Below are positions 18,963 through 27,714 of a DNA stretch of 64,000 nucleotides, in pieces. Source of the stretch: Candidatus Zhuqueibacterota bacterium (lineage in GTDB: Bacteria > Zhuqueibacterota > Zhuqueibacteria > Residuimicrobiales > Krinioviventaceae); contig JAFGSB010000160.1 of NCBI GenBank assembly GCA_016934825.1, forward strand, positions 82,276-146,275, read 5' to 3'. Every line of letters starts with the position of its first letter. The first letter of the stretch is position 1. Made by a program: the position numbers and the translations under genes. The notes under the pieces are model-generated. The model was not told the DNA's origin, did no database searches, and saw only the letters and a program-made list of their open reading frames with translations.

Positions 18963-19770
18963 TCACAACAATTTGTCCGGAATATTTTCTATCCGGTTTT
19001 TTATCGTTATGCTGTATTGTTTTTTTTCTTTTATAATTCCGGTTCAATCCGATGAACAGGATAAAGGCAACACATGTTATTTTTGTAACGGGGAAACATT
19101 AAAATACAATATGAAATTTAATGGAATGTCCACAGCGCAATCTATACTATATGCCGAATCGGAGGATCCGCCGTTTCTTGAAATCAACTGGGATTTGCAT
19201 TCAAAAACTGTCTATAAACTTTTATTTTATGTCGACAATCATTATTATGCAAAAGTCGATATGAACATCTGGCTGCCGGTAAAACTGGCCAAAAAAGTAA
19301 AACAGAAAAATATCAAACAATCCTTCGAAACCGTTTATGACCGTAAAAGATTGATTGCCCAAACGGATAACGGCTTGCAGTGGCCCATAAAAAACAACTG
19401 TATGGATTTGTTTTCCATGTTGTACCATCTCAGGACCAGGGAACTGGCGCCGGGCGACAGCCTGATTTATATATTGGACATCGAGAGCCATGTCTGGAAA
19501 CTGACGGGAAAAGTCAGGGAAGGCGAAAAAGTAAAAGGTCCTTTTCAGGATTTGAACATCCGGCAAGTCGATTTTTCTTTTACGCCGGAACTGCCGGTAA
19601 AAGACCGGACATGGAAAACGGACCTGTTCACGAACCGTATTTCACAACCGGACACAAAATTAACTGTTTGTTTGGGGCCGCCGCCGGAAAAATTGCCGGT
19701 TTTTTTAAAATTTGAGACAAAAAAGACATCCGTAGAGATGCTGCTTGATGAATATTCCTTAAAAAAGTGA
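18949..19770 (+). CDS. Periplasmic DUF3108-family protein
   Basis: A 273-residue protein from the ATG at 18949, inside the end of the preceding glycosyltransferase. A longer frame from 18856 exists, but only this start gives an N-terminal signal peptide (core 'FFIVMLYCFFSFIIPVQS'). The mature part has the DUF3108 layout: 'GETLKYNMKFNGM', beta strands, and 'DLFSMLYHLRTRELAPGDS' before another beta region. DUF3108 proteins are exported beta-rich proteins of unknown function in Gram-negative bacteria. Being embedded between glycosyltransferase genes suggests a role in export or periplasmic handling of the glycan. A CxxC pair near the mature N-terminus ('CYFC') is notable. Confidence 0.7.
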   Translation: MTTISHNNLSGIFSIRFFIVMLYCFFSFIIPVQSDEQDKGNTCYFCNGETLKYNMKFNGMSTAQSILYAESEDPPFLEINWDLHSKTVYKLLFYVDNHYYAKVDMNIWLPVKLAKKVKQKNIKQSFETVYDRKRLIAQTDNGLQWPIKNNCMDLFSMLYHLRTRELAPGDSLIYILDIESHVWKLTGKVREGEKVKGPFQDLNIRQVDFSFTPELPVKDRTWKTDLFTNRISQPDTKLTVCLGPPPEKLPVFLKFETKKTSVEMLLDEYSLKK

Positions 19771-19777
19771 CGTTGCC

Positions 19778-20911
19778 ATGCCGGATTTTACAATTGTATT
19801 ATTTTTTATTTACGCCATGTATTTATTATTGGGGCTTTTAATCCTTTTCGGATTGAAAAATCCGGGGCAAACCGAATACAGTGGTCAACCATTCGTTTCG
19901 GTAATTATCGCGGCGCGAAACGAGGAAGAAAATCTGCCGAATTGTTTAACATCTTTAATTGCACTGGATTACCCCAGTGACAAACTGGAAATTATTGTCG
20001 TGGACGACCATTCTTCCGATTCAACGGCGCGGATTATCTCCAGGTTCGCTGAAACATATCCGTTTATAAAACCATATCCGTTAGAGGCCGGACAAAATTC
20101 TACCCCGGGGAAAGCCGGGGCCCTCAATTATGGTATTCGTAAAAGTAAAGGCGAATTCATTTTTGTCACGGACGCCGATTGCCGTGTACCGTCAACATGG
20201 GTCAAAAGCCTGTTATCTTTATTTTCGGATTCTGTCGGCGTTGTCGGCGGAGTAACCCTGCTGGATAAACGTCACGATTCATCACCGCTTTTCGGCAAAA
20301 TTCAATCCTGTGACTGGTTATTTTTGCTCAGCGTCGCCGCGTCCGCCAACAATTATGGATTGCCGCTAAGCTGGTTCGGCAATAATATGGCATTCCGGCG
20401 TAAAACCTACAATGATGTCGGCGGCTTTGAAAAGATCAGCAACAACCTGGTTGAAGATATTGCCCTGCTGTTGGAAATACATAAATCCTCCCAATGGGGG
20501 ATAAAATTTTCTTTTTCCCCTCATTCGTTATTACACAGTATACCCGCACCGAATCTGAAAGAATACTATAACCAGCGAAAAAGATGGGCAAGCGGCATCC
20601 GGATTGTTCATTCATTCGGGATCCTCCTGTTAACCGTTTCCGTGCTGGCACATATCCTGACAGTTTTGGTTTTGTTATGGTCGCACAGTATTACCGCACT
20701 GGCCGGTATTATATTGCTGTCTGTAACCGATTTTGCTGTACTGAACCGGGCATCCCGGCTGCTGGGGCGTACGGATCTTTTACGTTATGTTTTTATTTTT
20801 GAAATATATTATTTTATTTATACAATATTACTGCCGATATTTCTTTTGTTTGACAAAAAAACAAGCTGGAAGGACCGGCAATATTCTTTGAAAAAAAATA
20901 AAATCGTTTAA
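19778..20911 (+). CDS. Membrane GT2 glycosyltransferase, paralogue 5
   Basis: 377 residues from the ATG at 19778, seven bases after the DUF3108 stop. It is the most divergent of the five. It has 'FVSVIIAARNEEENL', 'IIVVDDHSSDSTARII', the DAD motif in 'FVTDADC' and 'WFGNNMAFRR', but 'NLVEDIALLL' (an ED motif as in processive GT2 enzymes) replaces SGDDD. QRKRW is intact, and C-terminal helices plus the closing 'KKTSWKDRQYS' follow. The ED and QxxRW pair makes it look more like a classical processive or lipid-acting GT2 than its paralogues. Its role in the cluster is inferred from position only. Confidence 0.84.
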   Translation: MPDFTIVLFFIYAMYLLLGLLILFGLKNPGQTEYSGQPFVSVIIAARNEEENLPNCLTSLIALDYPSDKLEIIVVDDHSSDSTARIISRFAETYPFIKPYPLEAGQNSTPGKAGALNYGIRKSKGEFIFVTDADCRVPSTWVKSLLSLFSDSVGVVGGVTLLDKRHDSSPLFGKIQSCDWLFLLSVAASANNYGLPLSWFGNNMAFRRKTYNDVGGFEKISNNLVEDIALLLEIHKSSQWGIKFSFSPHSLLHSIPAPNLKEYYNQRKRWASGIRIVHSFGILLLTVSVLAHILTVLVLLWSHSITALAGIILLSVTDFAVLNRASRLLGRTDLLRYVFIFEIYYFIYTILLPIFLLFDKKTSWKDRQYSLKKNKIV

Positions 20912-20953
20912 TTTAAAATTAAGATCCTCATAAAACAAACCAGATCGCGCATT

Positions 20954-22009
20954 ATGACTCTACTACGGCCCTTACTGCTGCATTATTTTATTACTTTCCG
21001 CTGTAATTGCAGGTGCTCATTTTGCGATATCTGGAATGCCGATCGATATGATCAGACAATTTTTGCCGATATAAAGGACGTTGAACAAAACCTTATAGAG
21101 GCAAAAAAGCTGGGCGTCAAATTTGTCGATTTTACCGGCGGCGAACCGCTTTTGCATCCGCACATCCGCACATTTCTTAAATTGGCCAGGAAACTGGGTT
21201 ACCGGACATCCGTTACCACAAACTGTTTATTATACCCGCAAATTGCCGAATCCATAAAAGGACAGGTTGATTTTTTGCATTTTTCTCTGGATTCGTTGAT
21301 CGAATCACAGCATGATGAAATCAGGAATAAAAAAGCATTCGTCTCTGTATTGACAAGTATTGATACCGCACGCGCACTGGGCGAAAAGCCAGACCTGTTA
21401 TTCACGGTGACGGATATTAACGTTAAACAAACAGGCCCGTTATCTGAATTAGCGAAACGGCTCGGACTTTTATTGCTTGTCAATCCTGTTTTTACCAACA
21501 GCAGGGGGCTGGAAATCTCTTTGCAAAATTTAAAATTTCTTGAGAGATTTCAGTACAAACCCTATGTATATATCAACAAGGCGTTTCACCGGCTGCGGGG
21601 AAACGGGGGCAATTCCATCCAAAAACCGAGGTGCCGGGCGGTTGATTCCACCCTCGTAATTTCGCCGGACAACCATCTGCTGCTGCCCTGTTTCCATTTT
21701 TGTCAAATAAAAAAGGCGATTAATGGAGACTTGTCGGGAATTTATAACAGCGAAAAGTTGAGGGAATATAAAAACAGGCAGGGTCGTTTTGATTTTTGCG
21801 AGAGATGTATGTTAAATTGTTATTTCGATCCCTCATTTGTTTACAAATGCGACGTTTATTTTTTGGAAAGCCTCTTTGCGAAAGCGCGTTATGTTTATTA
21901 TAAGCATATCAGAAGAATGGCGGATAGTCTGTTCGGCAGGCTTGAAAACAGGCCGGCGCTGCAGATTGTTAAAGAAATCAACAGCAAATATTTCCCGGAA
22001 AACAGTTAA
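20954..22009 (+). CDS. Radical SAM protein with SPASM-like C-terminus
   Basis: 351 residues. The cluster motif CxxxCxxC is at C17, C21 and C24 ('RCNCRCSFCDIW'), followed by 'DFTGGEPLLHP' for SAM binding. A Cys-rich C-terminal part ('CRAVDSTLVISPDNHLLLPC', then 'FCERCMLNCYF') resembles a SPASM/twitch domain that would bind extra Fe-S clusters. Such enzymes modify peptides, lipids or sugars by radical chemistry. Its stop overlaps the start of the PHP gene by one base (TAATG), so the two are translationally coupled and probably act together. It is the penultimate gene of the glycan cluster. The substrate is unknown. Confidence 0.83.
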   Translation: MTLLRPLLLHYFITFRCNCRCSFCDIWNADRYDQTIFADIKDVEQNLIEAKKLGVKFVDFTGGEPLLHPHIRTFLKLARKLGYRTSVTTNCLLYPQIAESIKGQVDFLHFSLDSLIESQHDEIRNKKAFVSVLTSIDTARALGEKPDLLFTVTDINVKQTGPLSELAKRLGLLLLVNPVFTNSRGLEISLQNLKFLERFQYKPYVYINKAFHRLRGNGGNSIQKPRCRAVDSTLVISPDNHLLLPCFHFCQIKKAINGDLSGIYNSEKLREYKNRQGRFDFCERCMLNCYFDPSFVYKCDVYFLESLFAKARYVYYKHIRRMADSLFGRLENRPALQIVKEINSKYFPENS

Positions 22010-23658
22010 TGACAATAGATCTGCCCGAAAATTATTTATGGCTTGCCCCGGTCTTTTTCTTTCTTTACGCGGAAATCCATTTCCGTATACCCGGATTATA
22101 CAGCCGTTATTATAAAAAAGAACCGGAAATAATCGCCGATGTTCCTTTTCGGCTTGATCCTGGTCAGCCTTTGCCTGTATTGATCCTGATCAAAGACGCC
22201 CACATGTTCCCGGTCAGGTTATTACACATATCCGCGGATATTTCCCGGAACGGTCAAAAGTATGAGCTGTTGAATGAACAGCCGGGAAAACTTTTGGTTG
22301 AAAAGCCCCTCTGGTCGAAATTGTATTTTATCCGTTTACCGGAAGAGATTGACGGGCGGGTTCGTATGGACGTTGCCATAACTTTTGAGATAAACGGAAA
22401 AGTGAAAACAATCCATAACGACAATTACGCGTTGACCTCGCATTCGCCGTTTGAAATTTTGATCGACCAGTATCCCCTTCCCAAAAAAGAAAAGTGGTAC
22501 CTTGGCGATCTGCATTATCACAGCATTTACTCCAGCGACCAGGTAGAATTCGGCGCTCCGCTTGATGTTTCAAAACAGATCGCCAAAGCAATGGGAATAG
22601 ATTTTTTTGCCGTTACCGACCACTCTTATGATCTGGACGATCTCCCGGATAATTACCTGCAAAACGATCCGTTATTATCCAAATGGATTGACATGCTGGA
22701 TTCCACAGCCGCACTTAACAAGGAAGACAAATCATTTATCATCATCCCGGGAGAAGAAATGTCCGTAGGCAATGAGAAAAAACAAAATGTACATTTTCTG
22801 CTGCTGAACAACCGGGATTTTTTCCACGGCAGCGGCGACGGTGCCGAAAAATGGTTTCGCACCAAACCGGAATGGCTCATCCGGCAAATTTTGCCGAAAC
22901 TGGAACCGACCGCCCTGGCCGTCGCGGCCCATCCGGAAACGAAACCGCCGCTGCTGCAAAAACTGCTTATTAACAGGGGGAAATGGAGGAACAAGGATTA
23001 TATGGCGGAAGGATTGCATGGCGTGCAGATGTGGAATGGTATAAAAAGCCACTTTTTACAACACGGAATTCAAAAATGGGTCTCTTTGCTTCTAAAGGGG
23101 AAAAAGTTGTCACTTTTAGCGGGAAATGACGCACACGGAAATTTTAACCGGTTCCGGCAGCTCGGCACACCGTTTTTAACTATGCGGGAAAATAAAAATG
23201 ACGTATTCACAACCGTCAGAACGGGCGTTTATATTGAAAAAGAATTTTCACTAAACAGTCTCATCGAAGCCATCAGAAAGGGAGGAACGATTGTAACGGA
23301 CGGGCCCTTTGCGGAAATATCCATAAAAAATAATAATGGTAAAATTTGTAAAATGGGGGATACCTTTACCGACAACGCAGGAACTCTGCAGGTAACGGTG
23401 CTTTCGTCACCGACTTTTGGTTTTATAAAATCGGTTGAGCTGTATGCCGGCGATGTTGACCGTGGAGAGGAAACAATTGTTTTTTGTTTAACACCCGAAA
23501 CCGGCTGCTATGAATATTTTAATGAACAGGAAATAAACAGACTCCCCGGAAATGGATATATACGATTAATGGCCATAAGTGAAAATCAGGAAAATACATA
23601 CCACTGTTTTACCAATCCTGTTTATATAAAGCAGGATGAAGATTTTTACATGACCTGA
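22009..23658 (+). CDS. PHP-domain metallohydrolase, CehA/McbA-like
   Basis: 549 residues. The first 150 residues are a beta-rich region after a short hydrophobic stretch ('LAPVFFFLYAEI'). The PHP domain follows, with metal-binding motifs 'GDLHYHSIYSSD' (around 167), 'VTDHSYDLDD' (around 203), 'AAHPE' and 'NDAHGNFNRF' (around 374). PHP enzymes of the CehA/McbA group hydrolyse phosphoesters or carbamates with a trinuclear metal site. It is coupled to the radical SAM gene by a one-base overlap and closes the glycan cluster. It could trim or recycle an intermediate, but the real substrate is not readable. Confidence 0.8.
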   Translation: MTIDLPENYLWLAPVFFFLYAEIHFRIPGLYSRYYKKEPEIIADVPFRLDPGQPLPVLILIKDAHMFPVRLLHISADISRNGQKYELLNEQPGKLLVEKPLWSKLYFIRLPEEIDGRVRMDVAITFEINGKVKTIHNDNYALTSHSPFEILIDQYPLPKKEKWYLGDLHYHSIYSSDQVEFGAPLDVSKQIAKAMGIDFFAVTDHSYDLDDLPDNYLQNDPLLSKWIDMLDSTAALNKEDKSFIIIPGEEMSVGNEKKQNVHFLLLNNRDFFHGSGDGAEKWFRTKPEWLIRQILPKLEPTALAVAAHPETKPPLLQKLLINRGKWRNKDYMAEGLHGVQMWNGIKSHFLQHGIQKWVSLLLKGKKLSLLAGNDAHGNFNRFRQLGTPFLTMRENKNDVFTTVRTGVYIEKEFSLNSLIEAIRKGGTIVTDGPFAEISIKNNNGKICKMGDTFTDNAGTLQVTVLSSPTFGFIKSVELYAGDVDRGEETIVFCLTPETGCYEYFNEQEINRLPGNGYIRLMAISENQENTYHCFTNPVYIKQDEDFYMT

Positions 23659-23692
23659 AATCGGAAACCGGTTTTTAATTACATAGTATGGT

Positions 23693-23720
23693 GAAAAACG
23701 GGTGTCCGTGATAACCCGAA
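23693..23720 (-). terminator. Terminator after the tandem-R3H gene
   Basis: Read on the minus strand, CGGGT and ACCCG pair around a 10-base loop and are followed by TTTTT; an outer GGTG/CACC pair can extend the stem. It lies between two convergent genes (stop at 23658 on plus, 23735 on minus), so it ends the minus-strand transcript. A weaker CGG/CCG hairpin with GTTTTT near 23661-23677 may serve the plus strand. Confidence 0.6.
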
Positions 23721-23734
23721 CACCATTATAAAAC

Positions 23735-24193
23735 CTATATTAATTTAATTTTTTTGATAATACGTTTTAAACCCCTGCCGAAAGCATCGGGAGAAATTTC
23801 GATATGTCTTTTTTCACCCTCACCAAAACTTTCCGCTTTGATCGAATCCATATTTTTTAAAGCATCATGAATTACAAATCTTTCATAATTGCTCATATGG
23901 GGGAGTGTAACTTTTTTCCTGGTTTGCAGGGCTTCCTCTGCTTTTCCCTCGGCATATTTACGTAAATTTCCTACAGGATAGATTTTCAAGTCAAACTCTT
24001 CACCGTTCCGATATGTTTTGGTAACAACATCCGGATTATGATCGAAATGGCGGTGTACCAGCTTTCTTTCAAAAGAATTCAAGTTTGATAATGTAATGGG
24101 TTCAATGGAGTCGATGATGTTGCTTTGTATTTCGGATAAGATCTTTTTTATTTTCCCATTATCATGTCGTATATGTTGTTCTCTCCTCAACAT
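23735..24193 (-). CDS. Small protein with two tandem R3H-like domains
   Basis: 152 residues. The C-terminal half ('KVTLPHMSNYERFVIHDAL', then 'GEGEKRHIEISP') is a recognisable R3H single-strand nucleic-acid binding domain as in Jag/KhpB. The N-terminal half ('PITLSNLNSFERKLVHRHF', then 'NGEEFDLKIYP') aligns with it position by position, so the protein appears to be a duplication. Unlike Jag it has no KH domain. It is probably an RNA- or ssDNA-binding regulator. The gene follows mpl by 57 bases on the same strand and may be last in the ubiA-dtd-maf-rodZ-mpl operon. Confidence 0.65.
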   Translation of the reverse strand: MLRREQHIRHDNGKIKKILSEIQSNIIDSIEPITLSNLNSFERKLVHRHFDHNPDVVTKTYRNGEEFDLKIYPVGNLRKYAEGKAEEALQTRKKVTLPHMSNYERFVIHDALKNMDSIKAESFGEGEKRHIEISPDAFGRGLKRIIKKIKLI

Positions 24194-24250
24194 AGATATA
24201 ACCTCATTTTCTATTAATAAACCTTGAATATTCGTACATTATGTAAAAAT

Positions 24251-25672
24251 TTAATTATTTTTATTTATAATTGCATCAATTAATTTATCATGAATATGAT
24301 CAAACGGACCGTTACTAAATGTGACGACTTTATCGCCGGACTGCAAGTGTTGTAAGAGATATTGTACGATCTCTTTGGTTGATTTCAAATGTACGGCGTT
24401 TTTACCTTTATTCTGTAAATCAAGGGCCAGTTGTTCACAGGAGAACAGCTCCTCTGCCGGGACCTTGTCCGGGCGGTTGACGGGAGCGATGATGATGTGA
24501 TCCGCCTTTTCGAACACATCCACAAATACTTTTTGAAAAATATTACGGCGGGTCGTTGCCGAACGGGGTTCATATAAAACGAAAATTCGTTCTTTCGGAT
24601 AAAGACTCCGAAACGCGGCAATGGTTTCTTTAATGGCGGTCGGATGATGACCGAAATCATCATAGATCTCAATCCCCTTTGCCGTTCCTTTCAACTCCAG
24701 GCGCCTTTTAATGCCTTTGAACTGCTGCAGGGCGGCGGTAATCGTCTGGAAATTTATTCCGGCATGGTGCGCGGCCGCAATAGCCGCCAGCGCGTTTCTT
24801 ATATTGTGTTCTCCGGATAGCGGCAGGGCGATATTTCCCATAAAATCGCCGTTAAAAAAAACATCGAAATGTAATGAATGCTGGTTCATGGCAATATTTT
24901 TCCCCTGCCAGTTTGATGTGGGAGACAGCCCGAATGTTTCAACGGGACAAAAAGCCCCGCCGCTGATTTCCATTGCGGCGTCATTATCCCGGCATACGAT
25001 CAGCAGGCCGTTGTTCGGAATTAAATTCACAAATCTCTTAAAGGCCAGTTTGATTTCGTCCAGCGATTTGTAGATGTCGGCATGATCGTATTCGATGTTG
25101 TTGACGATGCCGATGTCCGGCATATACCGCAGGAATTTTGCGGCTTTATCAAAAAAAGCGGAATCATATTCGTCGCCTTCGATAATGAAATCCTTTCCGT
25201 CTCCCACCTGGAACCCCCGGCCGAAATTGAGCGGTATCCCGCCGATCATAAAACCGGGATGCCTGCCGGCAAAGTCAAATATCCAGGCGGTCAGGGCTGT
25301 CGTAGTTGTTTTACCATGCGTGCCGGTCACTACGATTGACCGTTTACCGCGTATTATAAATTCACGAAGCGCGTCGGGTAATGATATATATAGCATGTGA
25401 CGCGTCAGAATTTCTTCGATTTCAACGTTGCCTCGGGATATCACATTACCGACAACAACCATGTCCGGCTCCGGATCGAGATGTCCCACATCAAAGCCCT
25501 GGTAAACGGGAATCTGTTGTTCCTCCAGGAAGGTGCTCATCGGCGGATACAGGTTCTCATCCGAACCGTAAACATCATACCCTTTTTTCTTCAGCATTGC
25601 CGCCAGTGATGCCATAGCCGTCCCGCATATCGCGAGAAAATATATTTTTTTTATTTCCTTATGGTCCTTCAA
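24251..25672 (-). CDS. mpl: UDP-N-acetylmuramate:L-Ala-gamma-D-Glu-meso-DAP ligase
   Basis: 473 residues, Mur ligase family. The N-terminal UDP-binding signature 'FLAICGTAMASLAAMLKKKG' with 'GSDENLYPPMSTFLE' is typical of Mpl rather than MurC. The ATP P-loop 'GTHGKTTT' is at 117-124. Mpl reattaches recycled murein tripeptide to UDP-MurNAc in the cytoplasm, which fits the lytic transglycosylase and amidase genes elsewhere in the window. The start is a TTG at 25672, twelve bases after the rodZ stop, with GGGATGAG just upstream; the overlapping ATG in that sequence is in a frame that closes after eight codons. Confidence 0.9.
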   Translation of the reverse strand: MKDHKEIKKIYFLAICGTAMASLAAMLKKKGYDVYGSDENLYPPMSTFLEEQQIPVYQGFDVGHLDPEPDMVVVGNVISRGNVEIEEILTRHMLYISLPDALREFIIRGKRSIVVTGTHGKTTTTALTAWIFDFAGRHPGFMIGGIPLNFGRGFQVGDGKDFIIEGDEYDSAFFDKAAKFLRYMPDIGIVNNIEYDHADIYKSLDEIKLAFKRFVNLIPNNGLLIVCRDNDAAMEISGGAFCPVETFGLSPTSNWQGKNIAMNQHSLHFDVFFNGDFMGNIALPLSGEHNIRNALAAIAAAHHAGINFQTITAALQQFKGIKRRLELKGTAKGIEIYDDFGHHPTAIKETIAAFRSLYPKERIFVLYEPRSATTRRNIFQKVFVDVFEKADHIIIAPVNRPDKVPAEELFSCEQLALDLQNKGKNAVHLKSTKEIVQYLLQHLQSGDKVVTFSNGPFDHIHDKLIDAIINKNN

Positions 25673-25684
25673 TACTCATCCCGA

Positions 25685-26620
25685 TTATTGAGTTGTTCCG
25701 CCAACACCCATTGCCTGAGGAAATTCAGTTTTTAGGATATTTTTAAAGCCCTGCTCGTCCACTATGATGTTTGTGATCCGTCCTGGTCTGCCGGGGCTGC
25801 CGAGGTCTTTACCGTCAAGGGTTAATTGAACTCCGCTGGCGTTTCCTATTCTTAAATAAAAAGGCTCTTTACTTTGCCATGTTTTTTCGTCGCCGGGAAC
25901 GTAAATGGCTTCTTCGGCGATACTGTCATCGTATACGATCCGGATCCAGTTTGTATCGGTTACGGTTATTTTTAACTCCATGTTCTTAATGTCCGGTTCC
26001 AGTTGAAGGGAATCCGCTATAGGAACTGTTGTCTGCATAACCAGAGAATCCGGTTGTACAGGCGTTACAGGTAAATTCTGTGCTTTTTTGTCTTTTAATC
26101 CGGGTAGCACCCAAAAAACGATAATTAGCGCAACAACAACAAATAAAGCGCCAAAAATAAACACACTGTAAAACCGGATGATCAGCCAGAATTCTTCAAA
26201 CCAATTTGTGGACGTGTCGCTCTCTTGTTTGATTTTATCCGGTTCTTTTGGCTTTTTGGGTTCCTTTGGTTTTTTAGGTTCCTTAACTTTTAACGGAGCT
26301 GACTGCTTTTCGACATGTTTTTTATTTTTTTCTGCGGGTTTTAATTCTTCAAATGAGGATGTGTCCACATCCCGCACGTACGACGCTTTATATTTGCGCA
26401 ATATAACCCCGGGATCGAGGCCCAATTCCACCGATATTGCGGAAAGATATGCTTTAACATAGGCGCTTGGTAAAAAGTCAAAAATACCGTTTTCTATATT
26501 TTCAATATTTTTAACGGCAATTTTTGTCATTTCGGATAATTGCTGAACACTCAATTCCTTGGTTTCTCTCTGTTCAGCTATTTCACGGCCCAGTTCGAGT
26601 TTTTTGTTTTTCCCATTCAT
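25685..26620 (-). CDS. rodZ: RodZ-like helix-turn-helix membrane protein
   Basis: 311 residues in RodZ layout. A Cro/CI-type helix-turn-helix lies at about 10-78 ('LSVQQLSEMTKIAVKNIENI'), then a Lys/Pro-rich linker with repeated KEPKKP units, one membrane helix (about 150-173) and a periplasmic DUF4115-type beta domain ('WIRIVYDD', 'LRIGNASGVQLTLDG'). RodZ links MreB filaments to the elongasome and sets cell shape. The neighbouring mpl and maf fit a cell-wall and division context. I call it by architecture. Confidence 0.8.
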   Translation of the reverse strand: MNGKNKKLELGREIAEQRETKELSVQQLSEMTKIAVKNIENIENGIFDFLPSAYVKAYLSAISVELGLDPGVILRKYKASYVRDVDTSSFEELKPAEKNKKHVEKQSAPLKVKEPKKPKEPKKPKEPDKIKQESDTSTNWFEEFWLIIRFYSVFIFGALFVVVALIIVFWVLPGLKDKKAQNLPVTPVQPDSLVMQTTVPIADSLQLEPDIKNMELKITVTDTNWIRIVYDDSIAEEAIYVPGDEKTWQSKEPFYLRIGNASGVQLTLDGKDLGSPGRPGRITNIIVDEQGFKNILKTEFPQAMGVGGTTQ

Positions 26621-26658
26621 TTATTTATATATCACCGATTTTCAGATTTGAATGAATA

Positions 26659-27270
26659 TTAATAATTTAACATTTTTAATAATCTTGTATAAAATTTTGT
26701 TACCGGGAAACCGACAACATTGTAAAAACACCCGTCAATCCGGTCGGCAAAAACGGCGCTTTGGTCCTGTATCCCATACCCCCCGGCTTTGTCAAACGGG
26801 TTTTGAGTGTTTACATAGCCCTCAATTTCCCAGTCATACAGATCCCGGAAATGCACATTTGTTACTTCATAATCGAACATGTCGTTTCCACCCGGATTTT
26901 CCAACACGGTAAAACCGGTATAAACCTGGTGCGTTCTTCCGCTGAGCCGGGACAACATATCGGCGGCTTCTTTTTTGTCGGCCGGTTTTCCAAGTATTTG
27001 GCCATCCAGGACTACTATGGTGTCCGCACCGATCACAAGTCCGAATTCCAGAGAATCGGCCACTTCTTTTGCTTTTGCACGGGACAGTTCCAGAACATGA
27101 CTTACGGGATCTTTTATTTGTATCGAATCCTCATCCACATGACTGGGACAAATTTGAAAATTTAAACCCAAAAGTTTTAGCAGTTGCGCCCGTCGAGGCG
27201 ATTGAGATGCCAAAACAATATTTTTAGAGTTGATCGAATTTATGATCGTTTTATATTTATCGTTTTTCAT
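26659..27270 (-). CDS. maf: Maf-family nucleotide pyrophosphatase
   Basis: 203 residues. The signature 'IVLASQSPRRAQLLKLLG' is near the N-terminus, with 'VIGADTIVVLDGQILGKP' and 'GRTHQVYTG' downstream, as in Maf/YceF/YhdE proteins. These hydrolyse dTTP, UTP or modified nucleotides to monophosphates. The start overlaps the end of dtd by 14 bases, so the two are translated together. Pairing of house-cleaning enzymes (Maf and Dtd) is plausible. Confidence 0.9.
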   Translation of the reverse strand: MKNDKYKTIINSINSKNIVLASQSPRRAQLLKLLGLNFQICPSHVDEDSIQIKDPVSHVLELSRAKAKEVADSLEFGLVIGADTIVVLDGQILGKPADKKEAADMLSRLSGRTHQVYTGFTVLENPGGNDMFDYEVTNVHFRDLYDWEIEGYVNTQNPFDKAGGYGIQDQSAVFADRIDGCFYNVVGFPVTKFYTRLLKMLNY

Positions 27271-27706
27271 CGCTGTCCAGCATGATTGTTACCGGTCCGT
27301 CGTTATGGATCTCCACCAGCATATGTGCTCCGAATTGTCCTGTCTCGACCTTTAATCCGGATGTTTTTAATAATTGTATAAACTGATTGTACAATGGTTC
27401 GGATATATCCGGATGGGCGGCCTCTGTAAAACCCGGTCTTCTGCCCCTGCGGCAGTCCGCATACAAGGTGAATTGAGATATCGCTAAAATTTCGGCTCCC
27501 AAATCCATAGCGGAAAGATTAAATTTGCCGGATTCATCCTCGAAAATTCTTAAATTAATAATTTTATTGGCAAGGAATCCGGCCGTGTCGTTATTGTCGT
27601 TGTTATTTACACCAAGCAGAACAACCAGACCTTTGTTTATTTCACCGATAATTTTTCCGTCCACTTTTACCGAGGCTTTGGAAACACGTTGTATTAAAGC
27701 ACGCAT
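27257..27706 (-). CDS. dtd: D-aminoacyl-tRNA deacylase
   Basis: 149 residues, full family length. It begins 'MRALIQRVSKASVKVDG' and contains the catalytic 'SQFTLYADCRRGRRPGF' and the substrate-gating 'NDGPVT' motif near the C-terminus, both diagnostic for DTD. It removes D-amino acids (and Gly from tRNA-Ala) mischarged on tRNA. It lies 8 bases downstream of the ubiA gene and overlaps maf. Confidence 0.95.
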   Translation of the reverse strand: MRALIQRVSKASVKVDGKIIGEINKGLVVLLGVNNNDNNDTAGFLANKIINLRIFEDESGKFNLSAMDLGAEILAISQFTLYADCRRGRRPGFTEAAHPDISEPLYNQFIQLLKTSGLKVETGQFGAHMLVEIHNDGPVTIMLDSDEKR

Positions 27707-27714
27707 AACTCACC

